This document shows, piece by piece, positions 24,410-34,722 of a DNA stretch of 64,000 nucleotides. The DNA comes from Siphonodentalium dalli (Eukaryota; Mollusca; Scaphopoda; Gadilida; Siphonodentaliidae): positions 18,788,991 through 18,852,990 of the forward strand of contig CP136061.1 of assembly GCA_032622095.1 (NCBI GenBank). The letters are read 5' to 3'. Position 1 is the stretch's first letter, and each line of letters opens with the position of its first letter. Made by a program: the position numbers and the translations under genes. The notes under the pieces are model-generated. The model was not told the DNA's origin. It ran no database searches and saw only the letters and a list, made by a program, of their open reading frames with translations.

Positions 24410-25504
24410 CGTGTAAAAAGCAAGAATAATAATCAAGCTAACGCTCCATCATGGAATAAATGGCATGCACACAGAACAAACGGGAAAGAATTATGTTGGC
24501 ATAAATCACATAGAGATGGTAAAAATAATGTTCACAGGCCATTTCATCAAAGCTTACCGCATATAAATAAAAATAAAATATCCGCGCCCGTGAAAACAAG
24601 AGCTCCATACACATCGCATAAGCCTTACGATAAGCCTTACGATCATAAACAAACACCACCGGTGATACAACACCAGATAAATATTAAATCAAATTTATCA
24701 ATTCCGGAATATCAAAATAATTCAAACTTAATGAAAGGCATAAATGCACAAGTGGCATCATCGATATTGATTACAATAGGCACACAAAAATATCGAGCCA
24801 TTCTGGATAGCGGAGCCGATATCAGTTTATGTTCATTAAAATTTTATAACAATTTAAAATATAAACCGCAAATGCAAGAAACGCAGTTTCATGCAACATC
24901 TGCAAGTGGAGATGCACTAACCATAAATGGTTTCATCATATTAAATTTCCACATTAATAAATTAAAGGTCTCACATAAATTCTATGTGTGCTCAAACATG
25001 CATCGATCTTTATTGATCGGCAGAGATTTTCTCAGTGGAAACGGCGCCAGACTATTCTTCGACCGCCAAATAATGAAGATTCGCGGAACAATCATTCCGC
25101 TTATACAAGATATTCACGTTGCAACCTTGGTCAGAATACAGTCTGCCCATGTTATTCCACCAAAGACAACGATATTAACGAAAGCGCGTATAATTGGAGG
25201 TAATAAATTGTTTGCCACGAAATTTCTGCAGGTGGAACCAATAGACGAAGGGTTTATGGGAAATGAACCTGGGTTGACAGCCGAATATACGGCAAGCACT
25301 AACAGCGATAGTATACCTGTACTCATAAGCAATTACACAGATAAGCATTTTAATTTGCGACGTGGGTGTATTGTCGGCAGGGTGTCTGCTGTAAGGTGTG
25401 TGGAAACACCTCATCCGAATAACAATGAAATAAAAGAACAGATTAACTTGGATGATGTACAAGTTCCCGATTCATTTAGGGACGATGTAATACCACTAAT
25501 TTGA
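24371..25504 (+). CDS. pro: Aspartic protease region of Pol (reached by -1 frameshift)
   Basis: Open in the -1 frame from the slippery site to a TGA at 25,502-25,504. The first ~110 codons are a basic, Asn/His-rich linker. Then comes a retropepsin-like domain with the catalytic LDSGADISL motif (about 24,804-24,830), a flap-like region, and LLIGRDFLSG (about 25,011-25,040), the usual second half of the fold. It would cleave the Gag-Pol polyprotein inside particles. It shares its frame with RT-RNase H-IN downstream, separated only by the TGA. Expression depends on the frameshift because the region has no ATG of its own near its start. Confidence 0.85.
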   Translation, partial: LKHSTQSGASEWNRVKSKNNNQANAPSWNKWHAHRTNGKELCWHKSHRDGKNNVHRPFHQSLPHINKNKISAPVKTRAPYTSHKPYDKPYDHKQTPPVIQHQINIKSNLSIPEYQNNSNLMKGINAQVASSILITIGTQKYRAILDSGADISLCSLKFYNNLKYKPQMQETQFHATSASGDALTINGFIILNFHINKLKVSHKFYVCSNMHRSLLIGRDFLSGNGARLFFDRQIMKIRGTIIPLIQDIHVATLVRIQSAHVIPPKTTILTKARIIGGNKLFATKFLQVEPIDEGFMGNEPGLTAEYTASTNSDSIPVLISNYTDKHFNLRRGCIVGRVSAVRCVETPHPNNNEIKEQINLDDVQVPDSFRDDVIPLI

Positions 25505-28500
25505 AATAATAGTGATATTTTCGCTACAAAATTAACCGAATTAGGATGTACCACGGCTGTGACCATGAAGATTCCCACGGGAGACCACCCACCAATAAGG
25601 TTAATGCCTTATCGATGCCCATTGAAAAAGCGTGAAATTCTTAGTGATAAAATTGATGAATTATTACAAGCAAAAATAATTTCACCAGCCCCAGCAACTG
25701 AATGGTCATTTCCGTGTATGGTTCTAAGAAAATCAGATGATTCATATCGATTTATAGCCGACCTTCGCAGACTTAATGCTATCACAAAACCCACATTCTT
25801 CCCAATCGATCAAATCGAGGATATCTTGGCCGAAATGAAGGGAGTTAAATATATAACAGTTCTCGATTGTTTTTCTGCATATAATTGCATTCCAATACAT
25901 CACGCGGATCGAAGTAAGGCAACTATAACGTGTTTTAGAGGGAATTTTTCGTTTAACCGCGCCTGCTTCGGTGCCATTGGAAGTTCTAGCGCTTTTCTTC
26001 AACTCATGAATCGTGTGTTGGAGGGGATTAAAGGATGTCGCGCCTATGTCGACGATTTAATTTTGTACTCAGTGGATAAGAAGTCCCATTTAAGACTTCT
26101 TCAAGAAGTATTTGATCGCCTTAGGAAGTTTAATGTGAAATTAAAGTTAAAGAAATGTTCATTCTTTAAAACAGAATGCTCATTTTTGGGGCACATCGTT
26201 GACCAACATGGTGTTAGACCAGATGCTCATAAAGTGAAAGCAATTCAAAATTTAGCTCCGCCAACAAATGTGAAACAAGTGAGAAGTGTTATAGGATCAT
26301 TCTCGTGGTTCCGGAAATTTATTCCTAAATTTAGTGAAATTTGTGGACCTTTGGTAGAATTAACAAAGAAAAACACAAAATTTGAATGGACAGATGAATG
26401 TGATAAGGCATTTCAAAAATTGAAATCTGATTTAACAGAAGCCACATATCTCGCATATCCAGATAAAAATAAACCATTCATCATGTATACTGATGCCAGC
26501 GCGCATGCTATTGCAGCAGTGATTACACAGTCACGTGACCCAGGTGACCCGTGTATATCAAGATCGAATACGGAAAATCCTATACATTTTATTTCCGCAC
26601 GGCTGAATAAATCTCAAATTCGTTCATGGAGTACATTAGAACGGGAATGCTTTGCTATTTATTGGGCAATAAAGAAACTTCAATTTTATATCAGCGGGTC
26701 TCCGTTAATTATAAAGACTGACCACAAGGTATTAACCCATATGTTATCTGCTCCCATGGACAATAAAAATGTCGCACGTTGGGCTGTGTGCATAGCTGCC
26801 TACAAGCCGCAGATAATCCACATACCCGGCAAAGAGAATATATTTGCAGATTATTTATCACGACCGGAAAAGTTACAAACTGGTATGTCAGAGGTTCCAG
26901 ATCAGTCCGACGTAACCGGCCCTGAACGAGAAGTACCAATGGATGTTGAAATAATTGACACATCTAAATTAAACACAAAACAATATGCAAATTGTCGCAT
27001 AGACAAAATTCTACCTGAAAATCAAGAAGCAATTCAGTTAGAGGGGTTTGACATACAATTTGAACAAGAACGCGATATCGAAGCAATAGAGATTGTTCAA
27101 AAATTAAATTCCACCAAACCACCCAGACAAATAGCAGATAAATATATAGTAATTAAAGATGTGCTATATTTCATCAGTAATCATGATGATGATCCAGATA
27201 TACGCCTATTTATTCCCGCAAATATTCGACAAGCTGTACTCAAACAATACCATGACTTAGCAGGACATTTTTCCACAGTTAAGACTTTTGCAACAGCAAA
27301 ACTTAAATATTACTGGCCAAATATGTATAGAGATATACATAATTATTGTCAAGCTTGCATGATTTGTAAAATGAGGAATTTATCACAACAAAAGGCCCCA
27401 ATACAAGAGATGGACCGCCCTCCATTTCCGTTTGCGACAATAAGCACTGACATACAAGGACCGTTTGAAACAACAATGTCCAATAACAAATATATTTTAA
27501 CTTTTATTTGTTGTCTGACTAAATATGTCGAGGCATTTGCGATTCCCGACAAACGAGCCGATACGGTGATAATGATATTTTTAGATGAGGTCATTAGCAG
27601 ACATAGCTGCTGTTTAAATCTAATGAGTGATAATGGCTCCGAGTTCAAAAATAAAAAGATGGATCAGGTGTGCAAAGAACTAAACATCCACCATATTTAC
27701 TCAAGCCCCTACCATCCAAATTCGCAGGGATGTGTCGAGAGATCGCACGCCGTACTAAATTCTGTTATATCAAAATTGGTATTACAAAACACACACACTT
27801 GGGACATGTATTTGTCACAAGCCTTATTTGCAATGCGTGTTCACGTAAATGATACAACAAAATTCAGTCCATTTTATTTATTATATCATAGGGAACCCAC
27901 TTTAAGTCTTGATAATATTCTAAAACCCAGATTGAAATATGTAGGCGAGGACTTTACATCTATCGCTTTACAGGAACAGCATCGAAACTTTCGTTTAGTT
28001 CTATCGCGTTTAAGATCTCAAATCAGAACACAAAGAAAGAATGAAAAACGGAAAGAGGTTTCATTTGAAATAGGCGATCCAGTTTATTACAAATCGGGGC
28101 GAAAAACGGGTAAACTGAGTTTATCATGGCAAAGTCATTGGAATATAATTGAAAAACGTAGTAATGTCTCATTCTTAATTAAAGATCAATTAAGTGCCCG
28201 AACAGTCCGCTGTCATGCCGACAATATTCGTAAAGCCGACACTGCATGGAAAATTCCTCCCAAAGATACAATACGTCAATTGCGAAGACAGCGATTTGTT
28301 GTAAATAGTTCTAACGAAGACCCAGAACAACCTGCGTCATCAGAATGGTCGTCTAGTGACGAAATTCCACTTGCGCAATTAATGAAACGCAAACAATTGA
28401 GACGGAAAAATTCTTCAAGCGACGATGAAATACCACGATTGGAATGGGCAGACAGATTGCGCGCAAATGAGCAAAACAATAATAATTCAGATGCTTTTGC

Positions 28501-28669
28501 GGCCGAAACTGAAGAAATTGAAAATGTTGCCTCTGATAACATAAACCCATATGTACAAACAACTGTTTCTGACATGGATATCGATTTAAATTCGCGTTCA
28601 TATGATGCATCTACACAAGCAGGCGTGAATGATATCATTCGTGTTATAAGCACACGGGAAACAAAATAG
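25505..28669 (+). CDS. pol: Pol: reverse transcriptase, RNase H and integrase
   Basis: Continues in the protease frame directly after the TGA, 1055 codons including the stop codon. Numbering from the GTG at 25,559, RT spans about 1-240, with catalytic D103 and the YVDD box at 163-166. RNase H starts at TDAS (D312) and ends at ADYLS near 435. Integrase has an H565-x4-H570 ... C597/C600/C603 zinc-binding region and a complete D631, D691, E727 triad with D-D(35)-E spacing. A degenerate GPY/F-like module follows near 835-895, then an acidic, Ser/Asn-rich tail. All catalytic residues I can check are present. No frameshift seen; the only break is the upstream TGA. It lacks an obvious chromodomain. 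Confidence 0.93.
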   Translation, partial: NNSDIFATKLTELGCTTAVTMKIPTGDHPPIRLMPYRCPLKKREILSDKIDELLQAKIISPAPATEWSFPCMVLRKSDDSYRFIADLRRLNAITKPTFFPIDQIEDILAEMKGVKYITVLDCFSAYNCIPIHHADRSKATITCFRGNFSFNRACFGAIGSSSAFLQLMNRVLEGIKGCRAYVDDLILYSVDKKSHLRLLQEVFDRLRKFNVKLKLKKCSFFKTECSFLGHIVDQHGVRPDAHKVKAIQNLAPPTNVKQVRSVIGSFSWFRKFIPKFSEICGPLVELTKKNTKFEWTDECDKAFQKLKSDLTEATYLAYPDKNKPFIMYTDASAHAIAAVITQSRDPGDPCISRSNTENPIHFISARLNKSQIRSWSTLERECFAIYWAIKKLQFYISGSPLIIKTDHKVLTHMLSAPMDNKNVARWAVCIAAYKPQIIHIPGKENIFADYLSRPEKLQTGMSEVPDQSDVTGPEREVPMDVEIIDTSKLNTKQYANCRIDKILPENQEAIQLEGFDIQFEQERDIEAIEIVQKLNSTKPPRQIADKYIVIKDVLYFISNHDDDPDIRLFIPANIRQAVLKQYHDLAGHFSTVKTFATAKLKYYWPNMYRDIHNYCQACMICKMRNLSQQKAPIQEMDRPPFPFATISTDIQGPFETTMSNNKYILTFICCLTKYVEAFAIPDKRADTVIMIFLDEVISRHSCCLNLMSDNGSEFKNKKMDQVCKELNIHHIYSSPYHPNSQGCVERSHAVLNSVISKLVLQNTHTWDMYLSQALFAMRVHVNDTTKFSPFYLLYHREPTLSLDNILKPRLKYVGEDFTSIALQEQHRNFRLVLSRLRSQIRTQRKNEKRKEVSFEIGDPVYYKSGRKTGKLSLSWQSHWNIIEKRSNVSFLIKDQLSARTVRCHADNIRKADTAWKIPPKDTIRQLRRQRFVVNSSNEDPEQPASSEWSSSDEIPLAQLMKRKQLRRKNSSSDDEIPRLEWADRLRANEQNNNNSDAFAAETEEIENVASDNINPYVQTTVSDMDIDLNSRSYDASTQAGVNDIIRVISTRETK

Positions 28670-31180
28670 ACAATTTGTCCGACAGAATTAATATCAGGAT
28701 TCCATTAAAGTCATACTTACCAGTATAAATGTGCAACAGTTATGCATCCGTAAATCATTATATATTGTAGTCCTGACGGAATAACAAACAATGTATAACA
28801 AAATCCTGAATGTTCACTTTCCGTATAACAAAGGAATAGAAATGATAAACAATTGAACTAAATATCACAAACATGATTTAAATCATAATCTTAATATTCA
28901 TAGTCTACGCGTGTATAACATAAATATATCCAACATTGTGCCACTGCACGCTTAAATAACGTGCCGACAACACATGCAAACTTTTCTGTATACCAAGCAT
29001 GAGGTTTTCTTGATTTATGTATCTGGACAACGAGTCCAGGAATATCGTGTAAAGCTATTGATATGATAAATTTGCACATACAATTGAACTGACCAGCATG
29101 AGTATTGCATAGAGTCCATAACTCAGCTGACATGCGTGTTATGTAGGTTATTGTATCGGTAAGCACCGCGATGAGCTGCCAATTGCCTATAGATACAGTA
29201 CAACGTTCAATCGTAATACTAATACAAATAGATTATCATTAATCGTCATTGACCATGCATCCTTAGCATTCGATTTGTGGGCACACAAAGCATTACCCAG
29301 CTGAGATGAATACAAGTATCGCGGCATTCGAGGGGTGCGCAGCCCTCGGATTCCTGGTTTGACATGTAATATATAGGGATATACACCCTGGTGTTGGTAA
29401 TGGAATGCTAAGCGTTATTAAATAAGAATGGTCGTTCGATGGATTATACCAAGCACAAGTATAATACTATTTTATTCACTCTGTAAACCGCATATTGAGT
29501 TTAGTTTACAATGATAAATATGACAATATAATATAATATGATATAGATAGCCGAGAAGTACATGTATGTGGTATTTCATTACCACGTGATTGTTCATAAA
29601 TAGCTGTGAATAGTTTAACGAAATCGCAATCATCTACTGATTGGTTCTAATTCTACTGGAATGGTGAACGCTAATTCACCCGATTTTAACAATAATTTCA
29701 CACCAAAATAATTACACGATTGTTGATTATAAATATCGTCGCGGCAGGCATGTTTGGTTATCGCACAGCAATTGTTTTCAGCGACAATTACATTTTTTAT
29801 GAAATTTTATGGCCTGATATACATATATATAGCGGTTCCCTTTAATGTCATGATTCAAGACATATTTTTTAATTCCTACGATCACATTTTATTGATCATA
29901 AACCCAATTCCCTTAATGTTCATATCCCTCATTTATTGCATGACCATTTTTCTTTACATTTTATGGAAATGCTCTACGAACAGGTTCAAAATTTATGAAA
30001 ATGCAAATTGCATTGGCGAGTCACTGATTTTGTTTCATGATTCGTACTTTGGACATATTTTGGTTTCAAGATGCTTATTAGCTATTGTGGGTTTATTGTG
30101 TTCTTTTTACAAACACATTATTTAGACTTCGTGTCATTTATGTCGAACTAAATGGGTTCGCCAAACACGATCAATGGTTGGTACTGTAAGTCAGGCAAAT
30201 GACGTCACACGCGATGGACCATCCAATATACACCGTGCTGACATACCAGACACGCAGACCGGACCAGACATTGGTGTTCAACCACATCTAGCGACACCGC
30301 TGCTAATCTTCGACCGTTCATGACACTGTCCTCACAAGATTATCGGACATAGCTATTCCACCGACTGTCCACAATGAACACTCGTTGCTGCATTTCCTCG
30401 TTCGACGTCTCCTATACAGTCGTCTTCTCACCGCTGACATCGTCACAGTTCCTTAGATGATTACCTCAATGACGCATATGCTGCCAGATTATCGCTGATG
30501 TGATGTTACTATACGTTTGATATACATTGGCATAAAAGAATTGACATTTGATCGCAACTGTACACTGCTGTTACATGTACACCGATCATTACACGTTACG
30601 TCATTGACTCCACGTCGCTTGCTGACTAAGATCAGACGATATCCTGTGAAGCTACATATACCTTCCCAACTGATGAATATATCGGTTACTACACATTCTC
30701 ACGCCGCACGGACAATAACATTTATCATCCTTAATTGTTGCTGTCAATTAACTGTATCCTGCATGTGTGATTATTCTCTACTTCACACACCAGTGTTCTA
30801 CATGGTGTTGATTATCCGACCTTGGATAGAATCGTTTGCCGATTATCTATTGGACACATATCTCATGTATACCCGCCAAGCCAGAACTTCTATAAGACAT
30901 TCTTGGATAAATAAACTGTTCGCTGATAAACCAGTGCTCCAGTGACTTACTGTTCGATGCTAATCCAGTAACCTAGTGACATACTGTTAACCAGACTCGC
31001 CATGGATAAATAACTCTCGTTTCGTTTGCTGTTGAGTTTTTATGTATGAATATCCATGTGTTGATTTTTTTTAGGTTCGCGTTCGCGATTATAGATCCTA
31101 GATTCCAACTATCTTCTGTACACTCGGACTTTTACCACACTTTTAATTTGTAACTACATGAAGTTACAAATTTCTGTAGC
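28670..31180 (+). other. 2.5-kb region between pol and the 3' LTR
   Basis: No frame with recognisable domains. It holds one hydrophobic plus-strand frame (29,799-30,125), one weaker plus-strand frame (30,517-30,945, no ATG at its start) and a 91-codon minus-strand frame (28,891-29,166). This is the env position in retroviruses and some errantivirus-like elements. I see no signal peptide, cleavage site or fusion-peptide pattern that would support an envelope protein. Confidence 0.55.
29799..30125 (+). CDS. Hydrophobic small ORF in the post-pol region
   Basis: About 108 codons from ATG 29,799 to TAA. The translation is rich in Ile, Phe, Leu and Tyr, with two to three stretches long enough to be membrane segments (around IAVPFNVMI, LIINPIPLMFISLIYCM and LLAIVGLLC). 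I do not recognise it. It could be a degenerate accessory or envelope-position frame, or a chance product of T-rich DNA. Its neighbours are pol upstream and the 3' LTR downstream. Confidence 0.25.
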   Translation: MKFYGLIYIYIAVPFNVMIQDIFFNSYDHILLIINPIPLMFISLIYCMTIFLYILWKCSTNRFKIYENANCIGESLILFHDSYFGHILVSRCLLAIVGLLCSFYKHII

Positions 31181-31190
31181 GAGGGGAGTC
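31181..31190 (+). other. Polypurine tract (PPT)
   Basis: The GAGGGGAG purine run (with TC before the LTR) lies directly upstream of the 3' LTR, where plus-strand DNA synthesis is primed. Confidence 0.7.
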
Positions 31191-31724
31191 TGTCCGATAG
31201 TACATACGATAGTTATGTGTTGTTATATGTGTTCCTGGAATCTAGGATAAACTTCCTTTCCCCAGTGATTGTAACTGCTAGGGTTAATTGTATAGATAAG
31301 CACAATACATAGAAGACAGATTATATATAGTGTAGAAACACACACGCATCATTAACAAGATCACATTCTTAAGTGGTTATGACTGGTAGCAACCATTGTA
31401 TAAGTTAGGGTGGATAAAGCCAGTATCATTCTATAAGACAGTATATAGTTATACACGTCATATCCAAGTGTATCATGTATCTCGGACCTTATTTAAGAGG
31501 ATGATACACCAGAGGTGGGAATAACTACCCGTGCTCTGAAGCGGGAGCTTCACTTATCCGACAACCTGGCTACTATACCAATACCTCTATTCTTCCGCCT
31601 ATGTACTGTGCTTATCGAGAAAGACTTATACATATATATAAAGTATGAAGATCTATGAACCAGTTATTGTTATCAATGTTCCCGACACGGCCAATTCAAC
31701 ATCTAAACCCTAGACACCGGGACA
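31191..31724 (+). repeat. 3' LTR
   Basis: 534 bp, same length as and apparently identical to the 5' LTR over its whole extent. It ends GGACA followed by the ATAT duplicate. Confidence 0.93.
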
Positions 31725-31816
31725 ATATAAACTGCATAAATCGTCCGTTTCTGTTATTCCTATTTTTACACTATAGCGACTACCCCTGTTAGAACTTCCG
31801 CTTTTGGTACATAAAC

Positions 31817-32100
31817 ATGGCCGCGCCCGCAAAATCGGTCAAACTATATATTTGTGACGTATTCAACAGAAAAGGTGAAACTATGCGATCGTTAAGAACG
31901 TTGTCCAATAATGGAACTGTGGCAGATATATGTCTTCAACATTAGGATGAGGATGTGGCGCTTAGATAGTCTGATGACTACAAACGGGCAACACATATTC
32001 CGGATTGGACTGTACGTGTCAGTTGATGTTCAGGCCGATAACCTTGTGCAGGCTGCTACTCAAAGGGCATTATCCCCGAAACGCCGTGAAAGTCAGGTAC
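31817..32100 (+). pseudogene. Degraded exon-like sequence, unrecognised
   Basis: Starts at an ATG in good context (AAACATGGCC) and reads protein-like: MAAPAKSVKLYICDVFN, then RSLRTLSNNGTVADICLQH. It is interrupted by TAG codons after 42 and 50 codons, continues as DDYKRATHIPDWTVRV, and then changes frame into VDVQADNLVQAATQRALSP. A CAG/GTACCA donor-like site lies at about 32,094. I do not recognise the family. The 3-bp duplication and left terminus of the CACTA element begin immediately after it (32,101). It may be an old host or transposon-derived exon; chance is possible. Confidence 0.35.
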
Positions 32101-32103
32101 CAA

Positions 32104-32770
32104 CACTACTGCATGCATAATCCATTAAAAAAACATCAAAACAGCATCAAAATCTCATTAAATCATTAAAACACACCCTTAATCTTTGTTTTCAACATTT
32201 TAAGGGACAGCATTAAAATAGCATTAAAACAAAAGCAGAAACAAAAATTAATGTAAAAATCCATTAAATTTTAAGGTGAAATCATTAAATAGTCTAAAAA
32301 TATTTCATGCATTAAATTTGATCGCATTAAAAAGCATTAAATTTTGTTCTGACTGTAATAATGCATTAAAACCTCTAACTTTAATGAACTGAAAACAGCA
32401 GCAAACATTGGGTTGGCACTTTTTCTTTTAATTTAATGCCCTTACTTATAAATTTAATGCACTTAATTATAGTTAAGAGCCTTAACTCCAAATTTGGCAA
32501 TTTAGTAGGTAATTTTAATGATACATTAATGAGTCCTATACATACTTAAAATTTTAACAAAGCATGCTGTTCATTAAAACTACATCATTTTTGTACTCAT
32601 TTTGTCTTTTTCAATTTGATGCAATTTTAATGGAATGAAAGAAGCATTAAACAACAATTGATCAAGTTATACAAGTGTACAAACACATTTAATGTGATAA
32701 CCTTAATTCAAGTTAATGGCATCAAACTGCTGTTGCATTAATGTTGTAATTCATTTAATTAATTATAAGT
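32104..32770. repeat. Left terminus and subterminal repeat zone of the CACTA element
   Basis: After CACTACTGCATGCATAATCC come more than ten CATTAAA-type motifs, mostly in direct orientation to about 32,400. They become mostly TTTAATG-type to about 32,760. Arrays of short subterminal motifs in both orientations are a hallmark of CACTA elements, where the element's own DNA-binding protein docks. Low-complexity AT-rich drift is the alternative. Confidence 0.7.
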
Positions 32771-34304
32771 TATATAAAAAATTAACACAAATAATTTCTC
32801 ATCACCTATGAGAAATTATTTTTTATATAATTTTTTGGGATAGAAGTATATACGATGTGGGTTTCTTGACTCAGATCTATTAGTTTAGCCCCCTGCATCT
32901 CTCTAAATAATAATCTGGGTTTCCATAAAAAAAAAATTGGCCTCCACGAACAACTTGACTATATATCCTTAAAGGCCCACTTTTAACTCAAACAATTGTA
33001 ATGTCACAGATGTAATATTAGACCGAAATTGTTCCTGTGGATTAAGATTTCCACCCCAATTGGTTTCATCACCCAAAACTCCTAAAATTCCAAAAATTTA
33101 GCGATAATCATATAATATTTTGGTGTTACACCGATTAATTCAAAAGGGATGTGGTTTACGCTCAATTTACTACTAATGGAAAGTAACTCTTTTATTTCTG
33201 GCCATTGTTGAACGGGAAAAGCAGACGTAATATCACTATGTGGGTTTTTTGTTGTAAAGAACATAAATTTCCTTGACATAGTCGTTTATTCTACATCAAT
33301 ATATGAACAAATGTCGCTGTTGCTGGACTTATAATAAGTCGATTTTATCAAAAGTTGTGAGTTAAAATTGTGCCTTTAAGTATACATGTACATGTCCTCT
33401 TATGTACATATATGTAGGCCAGATGCCATCGATGGCAGACATCGAGTGATCATTTGAAGGTGCACCATATGAATAACTAATTGCGAACTTTTCTGGGTGG
33501 TAAAAATGAGTCGGAGAATTGCAAATGCCAACAACTACATGTATAAATGTTACAAAGGAAATTTATGTTCATTTCAACAAAAAACATACTAAACATAGAA
33601 AAACCTGAAATTTGGTCTTCCACTTAATATATAAATAAGCTTGTTTGGTCAATGCATCCACGGGGAAAATGCTTGCATGTTCCCTATTTTCTAATAGTAG
33701 AGATGCTCTATATATTCACTCGCACTCAATGCATATTGTGCTATCGAAACAGGTAGAAATGTTACTTATTAAGTTTTTAAACCTGTTGATAGTAAAACAT
33801 CAGTGAATGTACATGTATATATACAAGTGTCAAGTGAACATGTACAGTACTAGTGTCAGCTGTACTATATATACTGAACTTTATTACACACATATTGCTA
33901 TATTTTGGTCCATTCCGTTACTTTGACCCGTGTGGCAGTTTCACCTGATCGCACTAGTGCTAGCGACCGCGACATAATGACGTCATGCATGACAACCCAA
34001 CTGGGACTACAACTTTACCTCAATGTGTAACATGTTGGTGAGATAACAGATAACTAAATATAACTGGCCTGAAAACCAAACAAACTTGTTCTTTTAGCCA
34101 AAATAATATGAAGTTATATGGTGTGTAATAAATATAGAACCACATGGCAGTCTGTATTCGATGGAATTATCGCACTCAATCGGTTAGCAGAGTGTCAATG
34201 CGTACCTCCACTCGAGGTGTCACTCCGCCAACCGATCTTGTGCGATAATTTCCTCGAATCAAGACACTCAGTGGTTCTATCTATATACATAGTTTTGCAA
34301 ACTT
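32771..34304. other. CACTA interior, left non-coding part
   Basis: Contains one end of a dispersed repeat with CCTCCACGAACAACTTGACT (32,942), also seen at 44,171, 49,111 and 49,510, and a 65-codon minus-strand frame (33,082-33,279) without recognised features. A foldback at 34,134-34,280 is listed separately. Confidence 0.45.
34134..34280. repeat. Foldback element inside the CACTA element
   Basis: Arms TAGAACCACATGGCAGTCTG and CACTCAGTGGTTCTA fold back through ATTATCGCACTCAATCGGTT, around a GTACCTCCACTCGAGG-type loop. Imperfect but extended pairing. Confidence 0.55.
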
Positions 34305-34662
34305 CAGTGACACCCTAAATAATTGACCTCTTAATTAACCATGGCCACTGAACAATATTTTTCAGGATTTAGTCGGATATACGGCCTGTTTCCATTCATT
34401 CGGTTTTTATCATCATTTTATAATAGTGATGTATATAGCGATCTTTAATATATAAAAGGGTTACTTTTTATAAGAAAACAGACATTTATTATGATTTATA
34501 GCGATGTTTAGCCAACACAAGTCCAACCTGGTCATTGATTGGTATCTATATGTCATATTTTTACACACAAAACCACATCCTTTTAAATAAAAAAAATATT
34601 TCGCCTCACGAAGAGCTTCTTGGGCTTTATAATTAAGTGGTTAATTATTTAGGGCATCACTG
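34305..34662. mobile_element. Family A foldback MITE, copy 7 (divergent subfamily, interrupted)
   Basis: CAGTGACACCCTAAATAATT at the left and AATTATTTAGGGCATCACTG at the right; AGGATTTAGTCGGATATACG is inside. Between the arms is ~230 bp unlike the other copies. It ends only 60 bp past the transposase stop codon. It shares the ATCACTG terminus with copy 8, so these two form a subfamily. Confidence 0.65.
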
Positions 34663-34722
34663 TATACTTATCTCCTCGTATCGGATGAATATACACAGGT
34701 ATTCTCGTAATGTAACAAAATA

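Larger units (their letters stand above)
22339..31728 (+). mobile_element. Full-length Ty3/gypsy-type LTR retrotransposon
   Basis: A 9.4-kb element. The two 534-bp LTRs (22,343-22,876 and 31,191-31,724) read identically by eye. They start TGTCC and end GGACA, and are flanked by a 4-bp ATAT target duplication (22,339-22,342 and 31,725-31,728). A primer-binding site follows the 5' LTR and a purine tract precedes the 3' LTR. The domain order is gag, protease, RT, RNase H, integrase, which defines Ty3/gypsy (Metaviridae). Identical LTRs imply recent insertion, yet gag and pol each contain one in-frame stop. Pol ends 2.5 kb before the 3' LTR. Confidence 0.95.

Noticed and set aside
25609-27648. 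Minus-strand frames opposite pol
   Set aside because: Shadows of the long pol reading frame.
28891-29166. 91-codon antisense frame after pol as an antisense retroviral gene
   Set aside because: No recognised motif, AT-rich, and antisense to an uncharacterised region; not supported.
30517-30945. 142-codon forward frame as an envelope protein
   Set aside because: No ATG at the start of the frame, no signal peptide or membrane anchor pattern, and mixed composition.
34305-34662. CACTG at the right end of this MITE as the CACTA transposon terminus
   Set aside because: It is the end of a family A foldback with its own partner terminus; the matched CACTACTGCA/CAA pair at 32,104 and 51,916 fits far better.
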